NCBI RefSeq assembly: GCF_000744095.1
Contig: NZ_JQLI01000001.1
Location: forward strand, 1,922,001-1,986,000
DNA from: Cupriavidus necator A5-1
GTDB taxonomy: Bacteria > Pseudomonadota > Gammaproteobacteria > Burkholderiales > Burkholderiaceae
Length of the DNA: 64,000 nt
Direction: 5' to 3'
The notes beneath the pieces are model-generated. The model made no database searches. It saw nothing but the letters and a program-made list of their open reading frames with translations, and was not told the DNA's origin. The translations under genes were made by a program, and so were the position numbers. Each line of letters opens with the position of its first letter. The first letter of the stretch is position 1. This document shows positions 1 to 8,875 of the stretch, piece by piece.

Positions 1-404
1 GGACCGGGGCCGAGGCCTGAGCCGTCGGCATTGTCGCCGCAGGCAGCGGGCAGCCAGTGCTGTCGAAATCTCCGCCAACTTCCGTAAGTAGATCCGAACA
101 CGCGGTGCCGGCAAGCGCCAGCCACCGGCACTTCGCGACAAACTGCAACGGATGGATATGCGGTGCGAGCCGCAGGCTCGCCGCTCCGGCGCAAGCTTTC
201 CAGTTGAAACCCCAAAGTCGGCCCCTGCGAATGCACCAATGCGAAGTGGTCGCGAGCAGGGCGGTTGGCTGTCGACCCTTCAGAGACGGTCGGACTCGCC
301 TCACTGAACGGCCGGTCTGTGGCGCAATGCTGACTTCCAAGGGCTGGCCGAGCTGGAGGCTGCGGAAGGGTTGCAGTATCTAGCTGCAACCCCTTGTCAG
401 GCCA
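1..404. other. No gene recognised at left edge
   Basis: I see no convincing coding sequence here. A plus-strand open frame from 57 to 383 has no clear ribosome binding site, a composition rich in Arg, Ser and Pro, and no family resemblance, so it is probably chance. The stretch lies downstream of the minus-strand NYN gene. Confidence 0.5.
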
Positions 405-1217
405 CTATCTCAGTCGTACCAGATGGTCCTTCTCACCTTTCTTAATTTCGACGACCGCGTCCAATGCCTTGAGCATTTCGCTGAAGCTGGTGAAGCCGTG
501 ATCCTTGGGGGAGAAGGTCGGGTCCAGGCGCTTGATCATGGGCCACACGCTAGCCTTGTGGACCCAGGTATCTCCCTTCGATTCCGCCAGCAGGCGAATT
601 GCACGCCGGAGCATGTCTGCGGCAGGACCCTGCGAGAGCAGAGCAGTATTCTCTGCAGCCAAAGGTTTCCCTTCCTCAACCGGTTCTACCAGGCTGTCGT
701 AGTATCGGAATTCGTGGCAGGACTTTGCCCAGTGCCTGTTCGTATTCTTGCGATTGCCAATGCCGATAAGGGTGCGACCCGCGGCTTTGATCTTCTGCGC
801 GACAGGCATAAAATCGCTGTCGCCACCGATGATGATGACTGTGCCGATATGGCTGAATCGGCTGATGTCCTCTGCAGCGTCCAAGCATAGTTTGATGTCA
901 GCACCGTTCTTGGCCGACGCGCCTGGCGGGAAGAGTTGGATGAGTTCCACTGAGCTTTGCAGCAGTGCATCCCGGTATCTGCCAAAGAACTGCCAATTGC
1001 AATACGCTCTGTTGATGGCGACAGTCCCAAATGAGGAACAGAGTTCAACAAGAGCTTGAACGTCGATCAACGCCTCCTGTGCCTTGAAGCGGTTGTCTTG
1101 TTTGGAATAGGTTCCTTCCCCGTACTTTCCCTCGATGAGTCCGGCGTGAAGATTCTCAAAGTCCCAGTAGATCGCTACGGAACGGCCAGTTCCGTTTTCG
1201 TCGTCGTTCAACCTCAT
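405..1217 (-). CDS. NYN-domain (LabA/DUF88-like) putative ribonuclease with C-terminal LOTUS-like domain
   Basis: Probable metal-dependent RNA-processing protein of the NYN/PIN-like nuclease superfamily. The NYN fold spans roughly residues 13-165. Conserved acidic positions are visible: Asp19 in the YWDFENLH motif, Asp107 in NGADIKLCLD, and Asp133/Asp135 in GGDSDF. Residues of about 203-255 resemble the OST-HTH/LOTUS RNA-binding module often fused to NYN domains. At 270 aa the length fits a two-domain member. The ATG at 1217 is the first in frame. It is a single gene with no co-directional partner. The RNA target cannot be told from sequence; the family call is firm, the substrate unknown. 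Confidence 0.85.
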   Translation of the reverse strand: MRLNDDENGTGRSVAIYWDFENLHAGLIEGKYGEGTYSKQDNRFKAQEALIDVQALVELCSSFGTVAINRAYCNWQFFGRYRDALLQSSVELIQLFPPGASAKNGADIKLCLDAAEDISRFSHIGTVIIIGGDSDFMPVAQKIKAAGRTLIGIGNRKNTNRHWAKSCHEFRYYDSLVEPVEEGKPLAAENTALLSQGPAADMLRRAIRLLAESKGDTWVHKASVWPMIKRLDPTFSPKDHGFTSFSEMLKALDAVVEIKKGEKDHLVRLR

Positions 1218-1778
1218 TTCCTCCGGTGTTGAGAGATTCTCGGTATGCTATCCGATATCCGGGCGTCGGCCGGAGCCGTCCGCCTAGTTGGGATACGAAC
1301 GAGGCCCCGAGGGATGCTAGGTCTCGAATCTGCGGACCTACGTCCTGGCCGGGAGCTGACAAGGTTCTGGCCATAGTTTCTATATGGAGAATTCTTGGTT
1401 CATCGCCGACGGCGGGTGACTGAGGGTCGCAGAACGACTCATTCCCGCCATCAGTTAGTTTCTGCGAATGTCACCACCGCGCTCCCCTTCATTCAACATG
1501 CTCCTCGTATTTATTGAGTTGCTTCATGATAGATCGATTGTCCTTATACCGTCTTTTGAGCGCGGCGAGGCGCTTGTCTGTACCCGAACAGTAAATGTCC
1601 AGGCTGTCAGCAATGAAGTTTCACGTTCCCATCGTAATTGGCCATGCATCTCTGTTGCGTGCTGGCAACGTGTGTTGGAATGAGACGGGGCAGGCGCGCG
1701 CTCCTCCATCGGAAATGGCGCACCTGATGTGTAGACTCTGGGAAAAGAGTCTGTTGGTCTCGCTAGGGAGGTATAGCG
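1218..1778. other. Non-coding or decayed stretch
   Basis: No gene could be supported over about 560 bases. Short frames on both strands lack ribosome binding sites and family resemblance. The composition is uneven, as in the rest of this accessory region. It may hold the promoter for the minus-strand NYN gene, but no clear -35/-10 pair was found. Confidence 0.45.
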
Positions 1779-2141
1779 ATGCTGATTGTAACGGTCCTGG
1801 TCATTGCGCTCGTCCTCCGCGCCCTCATCCTGCATGCGCAGGTCTCGCGTATTGCGCTAATTCGCTGCGAAATGAATGGTGCGCTCAGCTACGAGGTGCG
1901 AAGGCGTGTCTGCATGGAGGCAATCCCCTCGCATGTTTCGGAATACCCTGTGCCCAGGGAGGTGCGTGTTCGTGTAATTCGGCTTGTCGGCGTTGTGCTC
2001 TGGCGAAATGAAGTCAGCATCGCCCTACCTGCCGAGGCCTGCGGGCAACTCGGGGATATCTCCGCCCAGGATTATGATGGCCGCTTCCCCCCGTGGCTCC
2101 AGCTTGGTCGGGATGGTAGGCGAGTACAAGCTCACGCCTGA
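1779..2141 (+). CDS. Small hypothetical protein with N-terminal membrane segment
   Basis: A 120-residue open frame not recognised as any family. The N-terminus is a strongly hydrophobic stretch of about 20 residues (LIVTVLVIALVLRALIL), suggesting one transmembrane segment or uncleaved signal anchor, followed by a soluble basic domain. The start is supported by an AGGGAGG ribosome binding site about 8 bases upstream of the ATG. Nothing adjacent points to a role. It could be a genuine orphan of the accessory region or a chance frame with a lucky start. Confidence 0.45.
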   Translation: MLIVTVLVIALVLRALILHAQVSRIALIRCEMNGALSYEVRRRVCMEAIPSHVSEYPVPREVRVRVIRLVGVVLWRNEVSIALPAEACGQLGDISAQDYDGRFPPWLQLGRDGRRVQAHA

Positions 2142-2312
2142 CCAGAACCCAGGCTAGGCGCATTTGGGCGGAGTTAGCTGAACAGTATGGGCACCAGCGA
2201 GACCAAGGGTGTCAGCATGGAGTTCATGGCGCCACGCACGCTTTGATGACGCTGGCAGTTCTCCGAAAGCCGTGGCGTTGATTTCGCGTAAAGAGACTAC
2301 GCAAGATAATAT

Positions 2313-2981
2313 ATGACGAAACAGCGTTATCTACATTCTATATTTATTTCTGTTTTATCAGTTCTGATAACTGGTTGCGCACAAGTCGAGAAACAACGGT
2401 CTGAGCCAAGCTCTCCCACAATTATGCAGGGGCAAAGTGTTCCTCATCTATCTCCAAAATTAGAGGCCGGATGCTTATTGCCTGCAGCGGAATTCATTGA
2501 CTCGACTGAAGGTGGGAGTATCAAAATGAATGTCCAGGTCTCCGAAGAAGGGGAACCTATAGCAGTCAAGATCACCAAGCCTTCTGGCCGTGGAGACCGC
2601 GACAAGGCATTCATGAAGGCGGTACAAGCATGTAGGTTTAATCCGGCAAAGGCAGGACAAAAAAATATTAGTGAACAATATGAGCTTATTTTTAGCTGGA
2701 CGGCCGGGCAGAAGTTTGTAGGAGCTTCCCGCTGCTTCCCCCCAGAATACCCGAGGTTAGCGCTGCGCCGCGAAGAAGAAGGATTGTTTCATGTCTACTT
2801 CAGGCGATCTGCTGCGAATACCCCATTCGAATATAGGGTCAAATCGACAAGTTCATCTACTATTCTCAAAGAGTCAGCACGTGCGGCCGTGGAAGGCTGT
2901 CTTAACCATCCTGAAGTTGCGTCAGAACTTGAAATTGGTGTGTGGTATTCTGCGCCTTTTCGTTGGAAGCTTCTCAATTGA
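2313..2981 (+). CDS. Lipoprotein with tandem TonB C-terminal-like domains
   Basis: Predicted lipoprotein: a hydrophobic signal of about 17 residues ends in the lipobox LITGC, with Cys22 as the lipidation site. Two segments resemble TonB C-terminal/energy-transducer repeats: one around residues 64-130 (GSIKMNVQVSEEGEP, followed by AVQACRFNPA), and a second around residues 140-210 (PPEYPRLALRREEEG, followed by AVEGCLNHPE). There is no Pro-rich spanning linker or N-terminal anchor, so it is unlikely to energise transport by itself. Base composition is markedly AT-richer than the flanking core genes, which suggests acquisition by transfer. It sits alone beside a transposase relic. The function is unknown. 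Confidence 0.7.
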   Translation: MTKQRYLHSIFISVLSVLITGCAQVEKQRSEPSSPTIMQGQSVPHLSPKLEAGCLLPAAEFIDSTEGGSIKMNVQVSEEGEPIAVKITKPSGRGDRDKAFMKAVQACRFNPAKAGQKNISEQYELIFSWTAGQKFVGASRCFPPEYPRLALRREEEGLFHVYFRRSAANTPFEYRVKSTSSSTILKESARAAVEGCLNHPEVASELEIGVWYSAPFRWKLLN

Positions 2982-3095
2982 TTTAACTTGAAGTTTGACA
3001 TTGACGCCAAATCGTGCAAGCTAACGCGGAATTGCCGCTCAAATATACAGAGACAATGATGCAGCGTATCGATTCATTGTCTGGACGGGTAATGT

Positions 3096-3260
3096 ATGGA
3101 AGACCGCATTGCCACGGTTGAGCCAGTGTTCGGCAACCTACCTTATGATAAAAAACTGGATCGGTTCACCTTGCGCGGACAAAACAAGGCCGATACGAAC
3201 GCTGACTGCCTGGTACTCAATATTGAGAAGCTGGCGGCGCACCACAGGTATGGGCGTTAG
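3096..3260 (+). pseudogene. IS1182-like transposase C-terminal relic
   Basis: A 54-residue frame reads as the extreme C-terminus of an IS1182-type DDE transposase. It contains RIATVEPVFGN, then LDRFTLRGQNKAD, then CLVLNIEKLAAHH before the stop, matching the conserved tail with the final catalytic Glu (VEPVFGN) as I know it for that family. The rest of the transposase and the terminal inverted repeats are absent. It marks past insertion-sequence activity between the low-GC lipoprotein gene and the membrane-protein genes downstream. Confidence 0.75.
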
Positions 3261-3417
3261 AATGCCCGGGGAGGTCGGCACAATCTTGCCAACTTGTCCT
3301 GAATCCCCGACACTTGGATGAATCAACCACTGCAAAGCCATGACCATGCGCGGCCCTTGGTTGCGTCATTTCGACGTCCGGAATTCGGGCTTTTGCACAA
3401 CCTCGTTAGAGGTGCTC

Positions 3418-3960
3418 ATGTCCACCACTGAGTTCGCACCCGAGTACACAACAGCAGAGCGAACGCGCTTTATAGCGCTAGATATTGTCCTTGTATCGCT
3501 GCTATTCGTTCCTTGCCAGCTATGGTTTTTCCCTTGGCTTCGTGAGTTCTCTGCGTCGGCTCATTGTCGCTATGTCTTTGGCATCAAAGGGACGAGCGTC
3601 TTCTTCTTCGGCCTTTTCGTTGGCCTCCCTTTGCATGCCGCAATGATTGTGATGGCACTTATCGGCCGTCGTGGATACAAGGTACTGCGTGATGGGCAGG
3701 TTCCCCCAAAAGGTGAAAAGGTATTTCGCCCCACAGCGATTCACAGGGGAGTAAGGGCCAAGTTTTCGGGTTGGGCGCAGTTTCTGTCATCGGCACCCTT
3801 ACTAGCTCTGGCAGTCTGGGGAGGCCCTCAAGCGCAGGCATTAATCGCGCAAGCCGATCGGGTGACAGCAAAGTGTGCATCTAACACGCTCATCGAGCGG
3901 ACAGTTGCCGGCAAGCCGGCGCCTGCCGCTTATGTGTCTTTGGCACACCGGCCAGCGTAG
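3418..3960 (+). CDS. Hypothetical membrane protein
   Basis: A 180-residue protein with about three hydrophobic segments: residues 18-40 (LDIVLVSLLFVPCQLWFF), 62-84 (VFFFGLFVGLPLHAAMIVMA) and 124-145. No family was recognised. The ATG at 3418 is preceded by a GAGGTG-like ribosome binding site and is preferred over an in-frame codon at 3340. The next gene starts 11 bases after the stop on the same strand, so the two probably form a small operon and may make one membrane complex. Base composition is lower in GC than core genes. Confidence 0.6.
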   Translation: MSTTEFAPEYTTAERTRFIALDIVLVSLLFVPCQLWFFPWLREFSASAHCRYVFGIKGTSVFFFGLFVGLPLHAAMIVMALIGRRGYKVLRDGQVPPKGEKVFRPTAIHRGVRAKFSGWAQFLSSAPLLALAVWGGPQAQALIAQADRVTAKCASNTLIERTVAGKPAPAAYVSLAHRPA

Positions 3961-3971
3961 CGCTAAAACAT

Positions 3972-4313
3972 ATGCTCTCACTCCTTATCATCAGCTACGG
4001 TTTCGGACTCACTTGTATTGCAGGGATCATTTTTGCCGTCGCACTGTTGGCAAAAGCATGTAACAGCTTGCCTGCGAAAGCGAAAATCACCAGGGTAGTT
4101 GGACTATTTTGCGTAATTGGTGCTACTGTGTTCGCAGCAGATTGGGCCTGGCTTATCATTAGGACATGTAAGCAGCTCGTGTTTGAAGACGGCGGGCCTG
4201 GGCCGTTTGGGCTCTTGGCGTTTCCATTTTGGGCATGCATTGCCGTTACACCAGCCCTTGTAGCGACGTGGATCTTCACATGGATCGCCAAGAAGCTGCG
4301 AGCGACGGAGTGA
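3972..4313 (+). CDS. Small hypothetical membrane protein
   Basis: A 113-residue, mostly hydrophobic protein with three likely transmembrane helices, near residues 2-27, 39-62 and 77-105, and a short basic C-terminal tail. No family was recognised. It starts 11 bases after the preceding membrane-protein gene and is probably co-transcribed with it. Lower GC than the core genome and a position next to integron-like attC sites suggest it belongs to a mobile segment. Confidence 0.6.
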   Translation: MLSLLIISYGFGLTCIAGIIFAVALLAKACNSLPAKAKITRVVGLFCVIGATVFAADWAWLIIRTCKQLVFEDGGPGPFGLLAFPFWACIAVTPALVATWIFTWIAKKLRATE

Positions 4314-4736
4314 TAGATGGTGCGCGAAAATTAAATGTTTTATAACTCATCAATGGACTGGGAGATCTCATTCACCCACTTTTCCCGATCCGCAATGATT
4401 TCAGTCCATATTGTTTGCGTGGTTGGCGCCGCGCTGGGCGCGCTGGCCGACCCTCAGGCCACTACCGAGTTTGGTACTGAAATGGCAGTACAAGGATAAT
4501 GTCTGTTATCTCTGTACTCGCGTTTCGGAACCTCCCGGGGTCGTGAGAGGCGAACTATGGCGCCGGGCGGTGGGCACCCAATTCGGTTCGTAGACTGCGA
4601 CGGCCGGTAACGGCAAGGTGCAGCCCATGGACGCGCACACCACAAAGTACACCGTATGGACAAGCGGGACAGGAGCTAGACCTCCCCGACAGGCCGTTGC
4701 CGACCCTTATCTGCCTTTTGGAAAGTCGGAAAGATG
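4314..4736. other. Gene-free stretch left of attC-like sites
   Basis: No gene supported. If the attC sites to the right mark a cassette array read on the minus strand, this would be where a preceding cassette has decayed. A few open frames exist on both strands without ribosome binding sites. Confidence 0.45.
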
Positions 4737-4737
4737 C

Positions 4738-4803
4738 CATTCAACGCCTGAATTAAGCCGAGCCGCGAAGCGGCTTCGGCTTGAATGATGGGATGAACTC
4801 CCC
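4738..4803 (-). other. Integron attC-like site, partly degenerate (aadA-like hairpin)
   Basis: Read on the minus strand this has the long imperfect hairpin typical of attC: AAGCCGAAGCCGC pairing with GCGGCTCGGCTT around a TTC loop. It ends in GTTGAAT, which fits the R' core GTTRRRY. From memory the hairpin closely resembles the attC of aadA cassettes. The opposite end lacks the AAC of an R'' core box, so this copy is probably worn down on that side. It lies just beyond the better-preserved attC at 4824-4892, as expected for consecutive cassettes in one orientation. Confidence 0.65.
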
Positions 4804-4823
4804 ACTGTCTTTTCGCGCTACAA

Positions 4824-4892
4824 ATCTAACGCTGTAAATAACTGGGTTGTACAAGCACCGCGCAGCGATGCTTGTACAGGTCAGAGTTAATG
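4824..4892 (-). other. Integron attC-like site
   Basis: Read on the minus strand this 69-base site runs from CATTAAC (R''-like) to GTTAGAT (R', matching GTTRRRY). Inside are 10-base perfect arms (TGTACAAGCA at 4848-4857 and its complement at 4869-4878) around an 11-base loop. It begins 6 bases after the stop codon of the minus-strand gene at 4899-5270, the usual position of attC in a gene cassette. Confidence 0.65.
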
Positions 4893-4898
4893 AATTTT

Positions 4899-5270
4899 TT
4901 AGGTGCAAACATTTTTTCTTATCCACCAGGCAATAGGAATCGAGAGAATCAATGCAGCGCCTTGAAGCAGAGGCGCCATTAATACTGCAATAGCTCCCTG
5001 TGGATCAGCGTGCCAAAAAATAACGTCTGTCAGAAATAGAATGCCGCCAATCGATACGATGACTGCAACGACATACCAATGATTAGACGCAGTGCCCTTG
5101 CGCTGCAAAAAAAATAATGTTGCAAACATGAATGCATAAGGAGAAATCAGCCAGGCAGAAAAACACACAAATGCACCAATGCTGGTAGGCTTAAGCGCAC
5201 TGACAAATAAAACGGTTGTGCACGTAGCCGCCGCTACCGCGAGCAAACTAAAAGTACCGATCCATTTCAT
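4899..5270 (-). CDS. Hypothetical four-helix membrane protein in a putative integron cassette
   Basis: A 123-residue protein with four predicted transmembrane segments (about residues 5-25, 31-53, 65-88 and 93-115) and almost no soluble part. No family was recognised. Its setting is cassette-like: a GTTAGGT core site lies about 25 bases before the ATG, the stop is followed within a few bases by an attC-like hairpin, and no room remains for a promoter of its own. Cassette membrane proteins are commonly of unknown function. GC is lower than in the core genome. Confidence 0.65.
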   Translation of the reverse strand: MKWIGTFSLLAVAAATCTTVLFVSALKPTSIGAFVCFSAWLISPYAFMFATLFFLQRKGTASNHWYVVAVIVSIGGILFLTDVIFWHADPQGAIAVLMAPLLQGAALILSIPIAWWIRKNVCT

Positions 5271-5293
5271 GGCTTGCGACCTGTTCCAATGGC

Positions 5294-5300
5294 ACCTAAC
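5294..5300 (-). other. Cassette junction core site (R' GTTAGGT)
   Basis: On the minus strand the heptamer GTTAGGT fits the attC R' consensus GTTRRRY and lies 24 bases before the start codon of the cassette gene. A GC-rich hairpin (GCGCG pairing with CGCGC, near 5328-5342) lies further upstream, so a whole third attC of about 60-70 bases may be present at 5294-5362, but its R'' end is not clear. Confidence 0.45.
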
Positions 5301-5362
5301 GTGTTAGCTCAGGGCACACCAGCGCGCGCCTTACGCGCGTACTGTTGCGAAAAGTGACCGAG

Positions 5363-5731
5363 CTCGCGCACTAGCCAAGATTTCGTGCGTTTTGCGATCA
5401 TAAGTCGATGTTACACCGCTTCCATGAGAGCTCTTTCAGGCCGTCGTATATGGAGGGATGACCCACCGGTGGAGTTTGCGCTGTCTGTCTCGATATGGCG
5501 CGGTATATCCAAAGTCAGTGGCCGCCCATCCGCGCATGGTACCCAGATCGAACGACGGTCGCCTGTGCGACACCGAACGCGATTCCCTAGGTTGGCAAGA
5601 CGCAGGTCCGGCGGTCCTGTGACCGTCCGGTTTTCGCGTGCGCCGTGCTAAGGCGCACACCCATCACGGACGTTCGGCTGCAGTGGAGGTAACCCTCCTG
5701 TCACCACGAAAAACGGTGCATACGGCTGCTC
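5363..5731. other. No gene recognised
   Basis: About 370 bases without a supported gene. Open frames on both strands are short, Arg-rich and lack ribosome binding sites. This is the spacer between the integron-like segment and the 3' end of the large minus-strand gene. Confidence 0.45.
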
Positions 5732-8188
5732 TCAGAGATCGCTCAATCGAATGATGCGACTGCTCGCGCCGCGGAAGGTCAGGGCGATCAATCGGTCCTG
5801 GTCGATAATCAATCGGTCAATGCGTGACGTATCAAGGCCAAAACCATTGTTGTTGAATCCCGTTGGAATGAAATCTTTTATGTAGCGCCTGATCCGGCGG
5901 TCCCGGAGATCGTATACGAACAGGTCTCTGCCGTAACCAACATAGAGCGTTTGCCCACGCAGCATGGGTACCGGGACACGTGAAGGCGTTACCGGCAGAC
6001 CAAGGATCGTTTGAGCGGCACCGGACGGGAGGCTGACAAGCTTGATCAACTGCCCCCGCAGGGTGGGTTCGCGGATCAAAATGTTGTTGCCGTCCACGGA
6101 GCCGGCGCGCTCCAAGGCGTTGCCCAGGTCACGTACCGGCGGCAGGGGTTTCCCTCCGGCTCGCGGGTAAAACATATACTCCGCGTTGGTGCCCATTCTC
6201 CTTCGCACGACCAGATAATCGCGGGTCACTGCGACGAAATTCGCCTCTGTAGCCACCGTCCGATCGACGGTGACGATGGCGTCATCGCCCGGCTCGCCTT
6301 TCACGTAGGTCATATCCGGCGCTTCTGTCAACTTCAGCGTGACCGGATCAAGGTCGGCACAAGCATCGTTCAAGGAATCAAGGCTGCCACAGGACAGGAG
6401 TCTGCCTCGCGCAACGTACAGCTTGCCGATTGATTCGACCTGTACGCGCTTGGTCACCTTGAGCGTATTGGGATCGATGACGAGGAAGTTCGGGCGGCCC
6501 TTCTGTTCGTACCGATATGACACAGAAGCGTAAATATGCTTCTCGTCGGCAGCGATGGATGCGATGCTGTCCTGGTACTCATGGTCGTCGGGCGCGATCG
6601 GAACCGATGCGAGCTCGTCGAGCGTATTGCGGTCGAACACGCCCAAGGTCGTCCCGCCTTCGCAGCTCGTGGTCCCGCATCCGTAGCGTCCAACGTAAAG
6701 CCTGTCACCGGAAAAATAGAACAGGTCCGAAAAGAAGCCGAATTCTATGGTTTTGGTGATCGCCTTTGTTAGCGGCACCCCGTCTTCGAAAACCTGCCCG
6801 AAATTGGTTTCGCGTTCTGCTTCGGTGAGCTCGTTGGTCGTCTCGCCGCCGATGACCCGCGCCTTGAGACGAGCCTCATCCAGCGCAAGCGCGACACTTT
6901 GCTCTGGCTTCGCAGCCTGCACCATTTCGAGAACTCGCACGGCTTCCGGACTCTGGTCCAGGGTCTGGCTCAGCCAGAGCCCATATTGCCTGAGCGCGGG
7001 AAGCACGGTCGCCGGAATGGACGTGCCCCTGGCGTAAGCCTCGATGCCCGCTTGCTTGCATAGGCCGATTGCGGCGTACAGGTCTTTCTTGTCTTCCCAC
7101 TGCGTCTCGGCTTGCCGGCACTGCTGCACGACCCTTGCCTGCTGCCAACGTCCGTCGCGAATGGCATCGGCGTTGATTTGATACGTGTCCATCGGCCAGG
7201 TGGAATTCAGGCCCATGGAAACGGGTTGATGCGCAGCCAGGAGGATGTTTCCCTTGATGGCAATGGTCGAGGCGGAAATAGGCAGATGCGCGACTTCCTT
7301 GCCCGTGTCCATGTCGAAGACGACGATGCCTACATCATCGCTGGCGGACTTGTCGGACGCGGTGGTGAACATCAGTCCGTTGTGGAGCGCCATGGAATAG
7401 AAGAGCGCATACCGGCGCATGCTGTGCGTGATCGAGAACGATTTCAGGTCCAGCACATGCATCTCACCGCAATTCGCAATCAGCACAGCTCTTTCGTGAT
7501 CGTCTTGCTCGATAGTGGGCTGACAGTTGGCGTTGATCTTCTCCAGCGGCGGTGGAATTTCGATGCGTCCAAGCTCTCTGAGTTGGCGATCGAAGACCAC
7601 TAGTTCATTCTTTCCGTTTCCCGGGGAGGCTGTATAGACGTGGCCGTTTCGAATGCTGATCAGTTGGGCGCCCGGCAACTCGGTCTCCCGAATCAGCTTG
7701 AGTGAGGGCAACTCCAGGATAGCGACGGCCTGCTCGTTGTATGTCCTCTCACCCTGAAACAGCACGAGTCTGTCTCCGTCTATGAAGGCCTCCCGAACCA
7801 CTTTGGCCAGACGTATGCGCTTCAGCACTACACCGGTCTTCCGGTCGATCACCTCAATGGGGAAGGACGCGGATTGGAACGTGTGGGATACGATGTACCG
7901 GCTATCCTGGGCAATGAGTGTCGGGTCCCGCTTTCCGGACACCAGGTTGCTCCAGCGCCCGTTCGCAAAGTCGAACTGGACGATGCTTTGGGTGTTGCCG
8001 TTCTCGTCGTAGTGCGAATAGACGAGGTCGCCATCAATTGGGGGAAGTATCGAGGGGTGGCCTCTTCCTATCGGTGCGGGATGGGTAGCCAGGACGTTGA
8101 GCCGCGCGAACGCAGCATCGCCGATATCTTGCGGAAACGCTGATGCGATCGCCATGCCCCCGAACAAGGCCGCCAGCAACTGTCTCAT
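5732..8188 (-). CDS. Large secreted protein with predicted beta-propeller (PQQ/WD40-like) repeats
   Basis: An 818-residue protein of no family I can name. The N-terminus MRQLLAALFGGMAIASA is a plausible Sec signal. The ATG at 8188 is chosen because GGGAGGAGC stands directly before it; an upstream ATG at 8212 has no such site. The body consists of repeated beta-rich units in which values are assigned to properties (FDRNTLDELASVPIAPDD, FLVIDPNTLKVTKRV, VYDLRDRRIRRY), as in PQQ-binding or YVTN propellers. A helical linker around residues 340-450 separates two propeller-like halves. It is a single gene, and the periplasm is the likely location. Confidence 0.65.
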   Translation of the reverse strand: MRQLLAALFGGMAIASAFPQDIGDAAFARLNVLATHPAPIGRGHPSILPPIDGDLVYSHYDENGNTQSIVQFDFANGRWSNLVSGKRDPTLIAQDSRYIVSHTFQSASFPIEVIDRKTGVVLKRIRLAKVVREAFIDGDRLVLFQGERTYNEQAVAILELPSLKLIRETELPGAQLISIRNGHVYTASPGNGKNELVVFDRQLRELGRIEIPPPLEKINANCQPTIEQDDHERAVLIANCGEMHVLDLKSFSITHSMRRYALFYSMALHNGLMFTTASDKSASDDVGIVVFDMDTGKEVAHLPISASTIAIKGNILLAAHQPVSMGLNSTWPMDTYQINADAIRDGRWQQARVVQQCRQAETQWEDKKDLYAAIGLCKQAGIEAYARGTSIPATVLPALRQYGLWLSQTLDQSPEAVRVLEMVQAAKPEQSVALALDEARLKARVIGGETTNELTEAERETNFGQVFEDGVPLTKAITKTIEFGFFSDLFYFSGDRLYVGRYGCGTTSCEGGTTLGVFDRNTLDELASVPIAPDDHEYQDSIASIAADEKHIYASVSYRYEQKGRPNFLVIDPNTLKVTKRVQVESIGKLYVARGRLLSCGSLDSLNDACADLDPVTLKLTEAPDMTYVKGEPGDDAIVTVDRTVATEANFVAVTRDYLVVRRRMGTNAEYMFYPRAGGKPLPPVRDLGNALERAGSVDGNNILIREPTLRGQLIKLVSLPSGAAQTILGLPVTPSRVPVPMLRGQTLYVGYGRDLFVYDLRDRRIRRYIKDFIPTGFNNNGFGLDTSRIDRLIIDQDRLIALTFRGASSRIIRLSDL

Positions 8189-8212
8189 GCTCCTCCCTGC
8201 GTGAATCAGCAT

Positions 8213-8810
8213 TTCAATAAGGCATGCATGGACCGAACTTGGTCGGAAGCCGTCAATCTATTGCCTCGTGCACTGATGAGATACCTGCCGGAGTGGACGG
8301 GGATCGCGATCTCACCCCGGGGTGCACGTCGAGTCGTGATGGAAGCAATCAGCGATTACGCATCTCGGTATCAAGTTAAAGGCTGAACGAGAACTTAGCA
8401 TCGCGAGAGATTCAGGTCGCGCATCGCGAAGAGGGGTGTGTTGCGATCCGCCAACGCAGACGCGTCCCGAAGGCGGAGCCTTCGACCGACCGCTTCTGCC
8501 GGGAACGGACGGTGGTCAGCTTGTAGCCAGTTGGCCGCTCCTGGCCGGGGGCGGTTATTGGGGCTGGCGGCCGCTTCTCGGCCGATCTATTCAGGATTCG
8601 ATCCCTTCGTCTACGTCGAGGACTCGGTCGCGAACTGGCTCAACGAAGCTACCACGAATCAGCCCCGACTGGTTGCGAGTACATCATTGAAACACCCTTA
8701 AATGTGACAGAGGCGTAGACACTATGGCGGATGTCGATTCAGTGACCATCGTCCAGCATTGAATCTGCGGGGCGGGTGTTTGCCCCGCCTTTACGGGCCC
8801 CCGAGGCACC
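8213..8810. other. Gene-free stretch
   Basis: No gene supported over about 600 bases. A plus-strand frame at 8438-8701 ends in a segment that looks protein-like (FDPFVYVEDSVANWLNEA), but it has no ribosome binding site or recognised family and may be a decayed fragment. Confidence 0.4.
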
Positions 8811-8811
8811 C

Positions 8812-8837
8812 CCCCCGGACCCCGGGGGTTTCCTTTT
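8812..8837 (+). terminator. Rho-independent-like hairpin
   Basis: CCCCCGG at 8812-8818 pairs with CCGGGGG at 8822-8828 around a 3-base loop and is followed by TTTCCTTTT. The T-rich tail fits plus-strand transcription; on the minus strand, downstream of the symporter pseudogene, the hairpin would form but lacks the tail. A second GC hairpin lies at about 8767-8788. Confidence 0.4.
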
Positions 8838-8875
8838 GGCGTTCAATGGCGATAGCCGTAGTGCCTATTCCAACT

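Noticed and set aside
57..383. Plus-strand 108-codon frame at the left edge
   Set aside because: No ribosome binding site, biased composition and no family resemblance.
3244..3275. GGGCGTTAGAATGCCC as a further attC R' site
   Set aside because: GTTAGAA lacks the final pyrimidine of GTTRRRY, and the GTTAG is part of the stop of the transposase relic; no attC hairpin was visible nearby.
3400..3420. CGTTAGAGG just before the gene at 3418 as a cassette junction
   Set aside because: GTTAGAG does not fit GTTRRRY fully, and no attC hairpin was found upstream or after the downstream gene pair.
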